DNA from: a virus
Virus record (IMG/VR): IMGVR_UViG_3300042691_010316
Location: 1 to 20,148 of that record
DNA length: 20,148 nt
Strand: one strand, 5' to 3'
Positions 1 through 6,534 of the stretch are shown here, in pieces. Made by a program: the position numbers and the translations under genes. How positions within the stretch are numbered: position 1 is the stretch's first letter; every line of letters starts with the position of its first letter. Under the pieces are notes generated by a model. It worked only from the letters and a program-made list of their open reading frames with translations, did not search any database and was not told where the DNA came from.

Positions 1-455
1 TTCGCGGCGTCGGAGAGGTTGACGCCGTTGCCCACGCGGATGATGCGATTGCCGCGCGCGTCCCACACGAAGCCGCCGGCGCCGTCGGGCACGAGCTGCA
101 GCGAATTGGCCAGCCCGTCGGAGAGCTGCTGCGCGATCATGGTGAGCTTGTCGAGCCCTTCCTCGTGCGACTGCGCCGGGAACGGGTCGTTCTCGACGTA
201 GTCAATCTCCTGCGTGATCGGCACGGTGCGCTGGATCGTGACCGTGGTGCCGGTCGGCGGCGCGACGAAGAACTGCACACTGCCGGAGGGGGTGACGACG
301 TAGTCGGCGCCGAGCACCTTGGTCGTGACGAGCGACCCGACGGTGAACGTGACCGCCAGGTGCGCGGGCTCGAGAAACCGGTACGGCACCGGGAACACCG
401 TGGTGACCCCGTTGCCGGCGTAGGGGACGGATCGCTGCGAAGTCGGGACGGTCAT
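1..455 (-). CDS. Tail fibre/tailspike N-terminal attachment domain (C-terminus beyond the window)
   Basis: The reading frame opens at ATG 455 and stays open for 151 codons to the left edge, so only the N-terminus is present. The start follows a GAGG ribosome-binding sequence and lies 29 bases after the stop of the upstream gene. The protein begins MTVPTSQRSVPYAGNGVTTV, then FPVPYRFLEPAHLAVTF, a G-x-DY element near residue 50, TVTIQRTVPITQEIDY at 71-86 and a helical EEGLDKLTMIAQQLSDGLA stretch near 98-116. This is the usual layout of T7 gp17-type N-terminal domains that fix a receptor-binding fibre or spike to the tail. Position agrees: in T7 the fibre gene follows the internal virion proteins. 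The receptor-binding part is not visible, so fibre versus enzymatic spike cannot be decided. Confidence 0.8.
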   Translation of the reverse strand, partial: MTVPTSQRSVPYAGNGVTTVFPVPYRFLEPAHLAVTFTVGSLVTTKVLGADYVVTPSGSVQFFVAPPTGTTVTIQRTVPITQEIDYVENDPFPAQSHEEGLDKLTMIAQQLSDGLANSLQLVPDGAGGFVWDARGNRIIRVGNGVNLSDAA

Positions 456-484
456 GGGGTGCCCTCAGTTTCCGATATTGTGCA

Positions 485-3028
485 TTACTCGCCGACAGCC
501 TGCGCGACGTCGACCGGGCGGACGCGGTCGGGGTCGGCCGGGTCCCACCAATACGTTGCACCGTTAAACGCCTGCTGGTTCGCCTGCATCCGGCGCAAGT
601 AGCCAGGGTTAGCCAGCTCCTGCATGTTGAAGAAGATGAGCCGGTCCGTGGCGGCCTTGGTGTACCAAAGGTTCGCGCCGGGGGTGTAGCCGCGGAGGAA
701 GCGCGCCGCCTCGGCGCCGAAGTCGGTTTCCTCGCCCTTGGCTGCCTGCTGGATGTTGCCGACCGTGAGCTTGAAGCCGTCCTCGATCAGCCCGACGGTC
801 GGGCCGCCCAAGGCGCCCACCAGCGTGCGGCCGAACGTGTTGGTGTCGGCGAACAGGAAGTCGCCGTAAAGCGACAGCGCGCCGCCCTTGAGCACCGCGG
901 CGAGGATGTTCTGCGCGCCGTGCTCGCCCTCGAAGGGGTTAAGGTTGCGCGGGTTGCGCCCCTGCAGGACCTCGTTGATCTGCATGGCGATGGCGCCCAT
1001 GAGCGTCTGCGTGGCCACCAGCGCGGCCAGGTATCCGACTTTGCTGGGGGTGTCCTTGTAGAGCGAGAGCGCCCGCCCCCAGTGCCGCATAATCATGGCG
1101 ATCGGGAAAGACTTGAACTGCAGCACGGAACGGATCAGCTCGCCCGGGACGGTGCCTCGAGCGGTGCCGGCGGTGAGCAGCGTGCGCTCGCGGGCGCCCG
1201 GCTCGATGACGGCGAAGTCGCGCTCGTCGAGCACAACCGCCAGGAGCTTGGTCGCGGCGCGCTCGCGCGCGAGCTTGGGGTCGACGCCCGGCATGATGCG
1301 GGCGACGTCGGTGTCGGAGATGGCGTAGATGCGCTCCGGGGTGAGCACGGTGTAGCCCTGCCCCCAGTCGTCTGGTTGCGCCGCGCGCCAGAGCTGCCAT
1401 TCGTCGGCCGTGATGCCCTTGCCGCGCAGGATGCGCCAGTCGTCGGGGTCGAGCTTCGAGACGTCTTCGAAGTCGCGGGTCAGCTGCCCGATGGTGTCCA
1501 GCATGGTGACGGAGAACGCGCGCCGGCGGGCCTCGGTCATGGCGTTCAAGCCCGACGCGCGCAGGACCGTCGAGGCGACCTTCTGCGCAACGTCGGTCCC
1601 CAGCGTCTCGGTGCCGAACCGGTCGATGTCGTCGAGCATGGTGTTGACCATAAGGCCGGCGCGCATAGCGCGGCGCTTCTCGGCCTGGTCCAGCGGGTTA
1701 AACGCCCGGACCTCGTTCATGAAGGTTTTGAACAGCGGGAGGTTGTTCACCTTGCTGGTGATGTAGAGCGTACCCTCGTCGGTCAGCGAGGTGATCGCCG
1801 CGGAGCCCAGCTTCGATGCGGTCATCCACGCGCGCAGCGAGGCCATGCCGTTGGCCAGCCAGCGACGCGCCGGCGGCGGGTTGTTGCCGGCGACGTGGTT
1901 GTAGAGGTCGGCCGCGCGCCGCGCCGTGGTCTCGATGTCGCTCGACTTCGCCGGGTCGGCCTTGACCGCCTCGGCGGTGTAGCGGTCGATGAAGTGCGAC
2001 ACGGCGAGGTCGGCGTTTGGCCCGAACTGCTCCACCAGCGCGACGTCGCGGGACATGCGCGCCACGTGGCCGGACATGGCCTCGAACACCGAGCGCCCGG
2101 ACCAGCGCTGCAGCGCGGCGACCGCGGCGTCGGGGTCCTTGAGGTGGATTTGCCGTGCCTGGTTGTTGCGGTTCGCCTTGATGGCGCCGCCCGGGCCCGA
2201 CTGCCCCGGCTGAATTGGCTTGTTCGCGCCGTCCGTCGCGATGGTGACGTAGGCCTCGCCGAGAAAGTCGCGCATCTCGGCATCGGTGAATGGCGTGCCG
2301 TCGGGCTTCACGTAGATCGAGCGGTCGACCCACCCCATGAACTCGTCGACGAACGCCTGCTTGCCCAGCTTGATCGCGACGTCCTGGTTCCACGCCTGAG
2401 GGAGCCCCCAGTTGTCGAGCTTGCCGACGTCACCGCCGGCCGCGTTGAAGCGCTGGCGCAGCGCGTCGGTGGCCTCGGCCCATGACTTCGCGGCCTTGAC
2501 CAGCTCCGGCGGCAAGTTGGCGGTGTCGCCGTAGACCGCGCGGATGAAGGCCTCCTCGGCCTTGCGGTCCGCCAGCAGGCCGAGCATGCGCGGCGAGATG
2601 GTGTCCCAGGCGTCAACCAGCTTCGACATCGTCGTCGCGGCGATGGCCTTGGCGTTGACCTCGGCGCTGGTGGCGTTGTTCTTGCCGTCACCCTTGCCTG
2701 CAATGAGGCGCTGCAGCGCGACCACCGGATTGGAGTCGGCGCCGCTGGCGACCTGCGCGGCGACGTAGTTCTCGACCCGGTCGTGCGCGATGATCGTCTG
2801 CGCAATGCGCTGCTTCTTGAGCTGGGCCTCGGCGACGAGCTCCTGCGCGGCGCGCTGGGCGCCCTCGGTGAGGCGCTGGGCCTGAGACAGCGTCTGCCAG
2901 CGGGCGGCGTCCTGCCGGGCGATCGCAAGCATGGCGTCGCGCACGCGCTGCTCGATGTTGCGCGACTCGGCGACGGTGATCGAGCGGCCGACAGCCTGAG
3001 AGACCGCCTGGATGCACTGGGCTTTCAT
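485..3028 (-). CDS. Large internal virion protein (847 aa) in the second half of the T7 gp16 slot
   Basis: This 847-residue protein starts at ATG 3028 inside the stop of the preceding gene (ATGA overlap), with AGGAG seven bases upstream. Residues 20-90 are charged and helical. The middle is soluble-looking. Residues about 660-685 (VGYLAALVATQTLMGAIAM) and 705-760 are hydrophobic or glycine-rich and could touch a membrane. The C-terminus has the sequence GANLWYTKAATDRLIF, then NPGYLRRMQANQQAFNGATYWW (split here as NPGYLRRM and ATYWW at about 808-828), a type of ending I associate with large phage virion proteins and proteins linked to polyvalent proteins. No catalytic motif is evident. Its place between the polyvalent protein and the tail fibre makes an ejected or channel-forming virion protein the best guess. 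The family assignment rests on pattern memory. Confidence 0.68.
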   Translation of the reverse strand: MKAQCIQAVSQAVGRSITVAESRNIEQRVRDAMLAIARQDAARWQTLSQAQRLTEGAQRAAQELVAEAQLKKQRIAQTIIAHDRVENYVAAQVASGADSNPVVALQRLIAGKGDGKNNATSAEVNAKAIAATTMSKLVDAWDTISPRMLGLLADRKAEEAFIRAVYGDTANLPPELVKAAKSWAEATDALRQRFNAAGGDVGKLDNWGLPQAWNQDVAIKLGKQAFVDEFMGWVDRSIYVKPDGTPFTDAEMRDFLGEAYVTIATDGANKPIQPGQSGPGGAIKANRNNQARQIHLKDPDAAVAALQRWSGRSVFEAMSGHVARMSRDVALVEQFGPNADLAVSHFIDRYTAEAVKADPAKSSDIETTARRAADLYNHVAGNNPPPARRWLANGMASLRAWMTASKLGSAAITSLTDEGTLYITSKVNNLPLFKTFMNEVRAFNPLDQAEKRRAMRAGLMVNTMLDDIDRFGTETLGTDVAQKVASTVLRASGLNAMTEARRRAFSVTMLDTIGQLTRDFEDVSKLDPDDWRILRGKGITADEWQLWRAAQPDDWGQGYTVLTPERIYAISDTDVARIMPGVDPKLARERAATKLLAVVLDERDFAVIEPGARERTLLTAGTARGTVPGELIRSVLQFKSFPIAMIMRHWGRALSLYKDTPSKVGYLAALVATQTLMGAIAMQINEVLQGRNPRNLNPFEGEHGAQNILAAVLKGGALSLYGDFLFADTNTFGRTLVGALGGPTVGLIEDGFKLTVGNIQQAAKGEETDFGAEAARFLRGYTPGANLWYTKAATDRLIFFNMQELANPGYLRRMQANQQAFNGATYWWDPADPDRVRPVDVAQAVGE

Positions 3029-6000
3029 GCCGAGCTCCTGAGGTAGCAGTTGATTGCAGCCTCGAAGCCCAGCGCGTCGTTGCCCGCCCGCGCGACGGCG
3101 ACGTCGGCGGCGATCAGTGTATCGGCCGCGGGGGCCGCGCTTCCACTTTCGGTGATGACCGTCATGCCAGGCCGCTCGGTGACGACCTGCAGCTCCGGCG
3201 TCAGTCCTTCGCTGGGAACACCACCGGCACGCCCGGTGCGTTCAGCGCCCGCCGGCGCTCGGTTTCCTTGTCCGCCTTGGCTCGCACCTCGTCCGGTATC
3301 GCCGGGTTCGCCAGGAACTCGGCCCAGCTCGGTCGATTCGCGGAGTTGTCGGATGGTTTCGGCGTTTTCATTCAAGTACCCTTTTTGGGCGAATTCATTG
3401 TAACCCCTTTCGTCCACGACCCGCAAGGCGCCGTCCTCGCCTTTCACGGCCAGCGGCTTGGCGTCGGCGCCCTGCGCGACGTCGTTGTCGAACAGGACCG
3501 CGGAGTCGGCCAGCGCGGCGTAGGTGTCGAACCCCTGCGCGAAGCCCTTGTGTGCGGCCAGCAGGTCGCGGAGCGGCACGTAGCGCATCTCTTTGCCGCC
3601 GGCACGCTTGACCGCGCGCTTGATCGCCGTCTCGGGCTTCACCGTGATGCCAATAAGGCGGATCTCGTAGCCCGCGGCCTTGAGGTCCTGCAGCTCCTTG
3701 AGTGCGGTCGCCGGGCTGCCCAGCGTGCGGTCGAGCACGACGTTGAACTTGCCGCCGACGGCACGGGCGAGCGCCTGCTTGTAGATAAGGCTCGACTCCT
3801 TGTGCACGACCCCGGCCGCGCGCGCGTCGCCGCGGCCGACGATGTCCCAGTATTCCGGGATGCCGCCCCAGCCCTCGGCCTTGTCGCCGACCTTGAAGCT
3901 ATCCGGATCCAGCGTGACGAACTCGTCGCCGACCTGCCCCATTTCACGCAGGCGGCGAAGGATCGTCCCCTTGCCCGAGGCGCCACCGCCGCCCATGACG
4001 AACGCGACCGGGCGGCCCGTGGCCGGCGCCTTGCCGGCAAAGCGCTGCTCGACCAGCTCGGTGCGCATGGCGACGCGCTCCGGCGACATGTCCTCGGCCC
4101 GGCCCTCGAGGAGCGGGTCGCCGTCGGGGATCGTGCGCGGCGGCGGGGCGAGCCCGAAGTTGGCCGCGTCCAGCTCGGCGGCCTTGATGTCCTCGTCGGC
4201 GCGCACCGGCATCTCGGGCTTGGTCGGCCGAAAAAGCGTGTCCTGCACGATGTCGGCGGCCTTCGCCGGCGCGGCCTCGGCGATCGCGCTGGCCAACAGC
4301 TGCTCCTTGGTCGGAGCGCCACCGCCCAGCATGTCGCCCTGCCCGGGGTTGCCGGCGGCGACGACGCGGTCGTAGTAGCCGACCATGGCGTCGGCCATGG
4401 CCCGGCCGCTGCGGGAGTTGGCGCCGACGAAGCGCAGCAGCGCCAGCGTGGCCGGCGACTCGCCAGGGTTGAACATGTCTAGCTGCGCCATCCAGCCCTC
4501 GACCGTCTGCCCGCGGTTGCGGATCGAGTCGTAGAGGTCGGCCATGCGGACGATCTCGTCGGAGAGGTCGAGCTGGTGCAGCTCGCCGCGCTCGATCGAA
4601 TCCTTGACCTCGGCCACCTTGGGCGCGACGCGGACCAGCGCGTTCGCCACGTTGCGCGCGCCCGGATCGGTGGACTCAACCAGGCGCTGCAGCGTCGTGG
4701 AATCGCCGTAGGCGCGGAACAACAGCGCGTTGCGCAGGCGGGTCATGCCTTCCTGCGACAGCTCGCCGGCGGCGTCGAACAGGGCCGCGCGCTGGCTGGC
4801 CGGGAACTGCGCAGCCCAGCCGCGCACGACGTCGCGCAGACTCGCCGCGGAGAGGTCGGCGCCGTCGGGAAGATCCACGCCGGAGAGCTGCGGCAGGCGG
4901 CCAGCGTCGACGCGGGCCTGCTCGAGCCCCGACATGCGCATCGCCCCGCCCTCGTTGGACAGGATCGCCGCGCGCTCGATGTCGACGTTCTGCTGCAGCA
5001 CGCGCACGAGCACCGGCTGCTGCATGCCCTCAACCTCGGCGCGGGTCATGCCGAAGCGCTCGGCGGCCTCGGCCAGCGCGGTGCGGTAGCCGGCGCCGGT
5101 GTCCATGCCGTAGGCCTTGCGGATGGCCAGCGCCCGGCCGTTGCCGGCGACGACGCGGCCGTCGGCCGTCATGGTCGGGGCGCCCACGTCCATGGTCGGC
5201 GTCTCGGTCAGCAGCAGACGCGGGTCGAGCTTGGCGGCGATCTCGTTGACCTGCAGCTCGGACGCGGCGCGGGTGCGGTCGCGGAGCTGATTCTCGGACA
5301 CGCGCGTCGTCGGCGCGACTTGCTCGGCTTCCATGAGCGCCCAGCGAACCGGCACGTATTCCTCGCCGACCTTGACCCCGTCCAGCCTGCCCACGCGCGC
5401 GCCGGCCTGCTCGAGCGAAGCCATGGCGGCATTGACGTCGATCAGCGGGGCGCTATCGTCGACCAGCCCGCGCGTCTCGAGCTCGCGCGACAGCGCGGCG
5501 ACCTCGTCGGCGAGGCCGGCGAAGTTGGTCTCCTTGAGCGCCTGGGCCAGTGCTCGGGCCTCAGCGGTCGAGCCCTGCCCCGGCTTGGGGATGAACCGGG
5601 CGCCGGCCATGCCGTCGGCGACGGCAACCTGCTGGCCGCCGAGCAGCTGCTCGGTCGCGGTGTCGAGCGCCTTCACGTGGGCCGCGCGAGTCTGCATGTT
5701 CGCCGGGATTCCCGGCGCGGTGTCGACCTCGGCATGGATGGCCGCGCGCGACACCATGGCAGCGTCGACGGCCTGCTGCGGCGGCCGGGCGCCGTTAGGC
5801 AGTACGCCGAACGCCGCGCCAAGCACCATGTCCGTCGCAACGGCCGTTGCGTCCAGCGCATCGTAGCGGGCCGCGATGTCGCCGTAGCCGGCGCCGCGCA
5901 GGTACTCGCCCATTGCGTAGCGCTGGCCAGCGCCGAGCGCGACGTTGACGCCCGCACCGGTGGCGACCTTGGTCAGCAGCTTGGCGCCCATGCTGGCCGG

Positions 6001-6534
6001 AGCGAGCACGCCCACGCCCGTCGCGAACGCGTCGATGCCGGCAGCGCGGAGCGCCGTGTCGCGGTCGACGCCCTCGCCCGTGAGGTCGGCGAACGTGCCA
6101 GTGCCGACAGCGCCGCCGGCGAGGATGGCGCCACCAGCCGGACCAGCGACAGCCGAGCCGATGATCGCCGGCAGCAGCACAGCGCCCGCGCCATAGCTGA
6201 TCTGCCCGGCGAAGCCCGTGGTCTGCGGGTCGGGTCGGTAATAGTCGATAGCTCCGCGGACCGCTTCGTCCTGCAGCCGCTCGTTCTCTCGGAACTGCTC
6301 GCCCTGCCCGAACAGCTCGGAAAGCCCTTCCTGCATTCGGTATGTGGGCGACTTCCGCGCCACCTCGAGAAGGAACCCGCCGGTCGTGGCAAGGCCGCGG
6401 CCGATGCCGAGGCCCGTAGCGGTGCCGAAGCCCTCGAACGCCGCCGGTCCGCCGATCTCGAACGTGCCCGGGCCCATGCCGGCGCCCTGCACAAGCTGGC
6501 GCTGCTCGCGCTCGTTGCTGGCAAGGAACGTCAC
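3025..6534 (-). CDS. Polyvalent phage protein: DdrB-type ParB-like domain plus zeta-toxin-type P-loop kinase (1169 aa)
   Basis: The start is GTG 6534, overlapping the preceding stop as GTGA; ATG 6477 (residue 20) is an alternative. Residues about 107-200 are Gly/Ala-rich and hydrophobic, suggesting membrane insertion. Residues about 395-480 match DdrB-type ParB-like domains: RVSENQLRDRTRA, EIAAKLDPRLLL, then VVAGNGRALAIRKAYG at 461-476. Residues about 840-1020 match the zeta-toxin family: FVMGGGGASGKGT (845-857, P-loop with G854-K855), LDPDSFK (875-881), HKESSLIYKQAL (911-922), VVLDRTLGSP (932-941) and a GYEIRLIGITV strand. Zeta toxins phosphorylate UDP-activated sugars such as UDP-GlcNAc. 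DdrB of phage P1 belongs to its defence-against-restriction set. Such fusions are known as polyvalent proteins. The gene sits where T7 encodes gp16, so delivery into the host with the DNA is likely. Residues 1056-1111 are a Gly/Arg/Ala-rich linker overlapped by another ORF. Confidence 0.85.
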   Translation of the reverse strand: MTFLASNEREQRQLVQGAGMGPGTFEIGGPAAFEGFGTATGLGIGRGLATTGGFLLEVARKSPTYRMQEGLSELFGQGEQFRENERLQDEAVRGAIDYYRPDPQTTGFAGQISYGAGAVLLPAIIGSAVAGPAGGAILAGGAVGTGTFADLTGEGVDRDTALRAAGIDAFATGVGVLAPASMGAKLLTKVATGAGVNVALGAGQRYAMGEYLRGAGYGDIAARYDALDATAVATDMVLGAAFGVLPNGARPPQQAVDAAMVSRAAIHAEVDTAPGIPANMQTRAAHVKALDTATEQLLGGQQVAVADGMAGARFIPKPGQGSTAEARALAQALKETNFAGLADEVAALSRELETRGLVDDSAPLIDVNAAMASLEQAGARVGRLDGVKVGEEYVPVRWALMEAEQVAPTTRVSENQLRDRTRAASELQVNEIAAKLDPRLLLTETPTMDVGAPTMTADGRVVAGNGRALAIRKAYGMDTGAGYRTALAEAAERFGMTRAEVEGMQQPVLVRVLQQNVDIERAAILSNEGGAMRMSGLEQARVDAGRLPQLSGVDLPDGADLSAASLRDVVRGWAAQFPASQRAALFDAAGELSQEGMTRLRNALLFRAYGDSTTLQRLVESTDPGARNVANALVRVAPKVAEVKDSIERGELHQLDLSDEIVRMADLYDSIRNRGQTVEGWMAQLDMFNPGESPATLALLRFVGANSRSGRAMADAMVGYYDRVVAAGNPGQGDMLGGGAPTKEQLLASAIAEAAPAKAADIVQDTLFRPTKPEMPVRADEDIKAAELDAANFGLAPPPRTIPDGDPLLEGRAEDMSPERVAMRTELVEQRFAGKAPATGRPVAFVMGGGGASGKGTILRRLREMGQVGDEFVTLDPDSFKVGDKAEGWGGIPEYWDIVGRGDARAAGVVHKESSLIYKQALARAVGGKFNVVLDRTLGSPATALKELQDLKAAGYEIRLIGITVKPETAIKRAVKRAGGKEMRYVPLRDLLAAHKGFAQGFDTYAALADSAVLFDNDVAQGADAKPLAVKGEDGALRVVDERGYNEFAQKGYLNENAETIRQLRESTELGRVPGEPGDTGRGASQGGQGNRAPAGAERTGRAGGVPSEGLTPELQVVTERPGMTVITESGSAAPAADTLIAADVAVARAGNDALGFEAAINCYLRSSA
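3201..3371 (-). CDS. Nested 56-aa ORF in the +1 frame inside the zeta/polyvalent gene; unknown function, candidate regulator
   Basis: The ORF starts at ATG 3371, with AAGGG about seven bases upstream, and ends at TGA 3201-3203. It begins MKTPKPSDNSANRPSWAEFL, continues through NPAIPDEVRAKADKETERRR and ends VPVVFPAKD. It therefore looks like a small soluble, mostly helical, charged protein. Third codon positions are G or C in 45 of 55 codons here. In the overlapping frame of the large gene only 30 of 56 are, against 19 of 20 around that gene's P-loop. Over the same stretch the large protein is a low-complexity Gly/Arg/Ala linker. An in-frame stop directly precedes ATG 3371, so this is a separate ORF and not a frameshift extension. 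I do not recognise the family. Its position just behind the kinase domain suggests an antitoxin or modulator, which is inference. Confidence 0.55.
   Translation of the reverse strand: MKTPKPSDNSANRPSWAEFLANPAIPDEVRAKADKETERRRALNAPGVPVVFPAKD

Noticed and set aside
3372-3420. Programmed frameshift from the polyvalent gene into the nested frame at the CAAAAAGGG run
   Set aside because: The nested frame has a TGA directly before its ATG 3371, so a shift at the A-run would terminate at once; the zero-frame codons also do not form a standard slippery heptamer.
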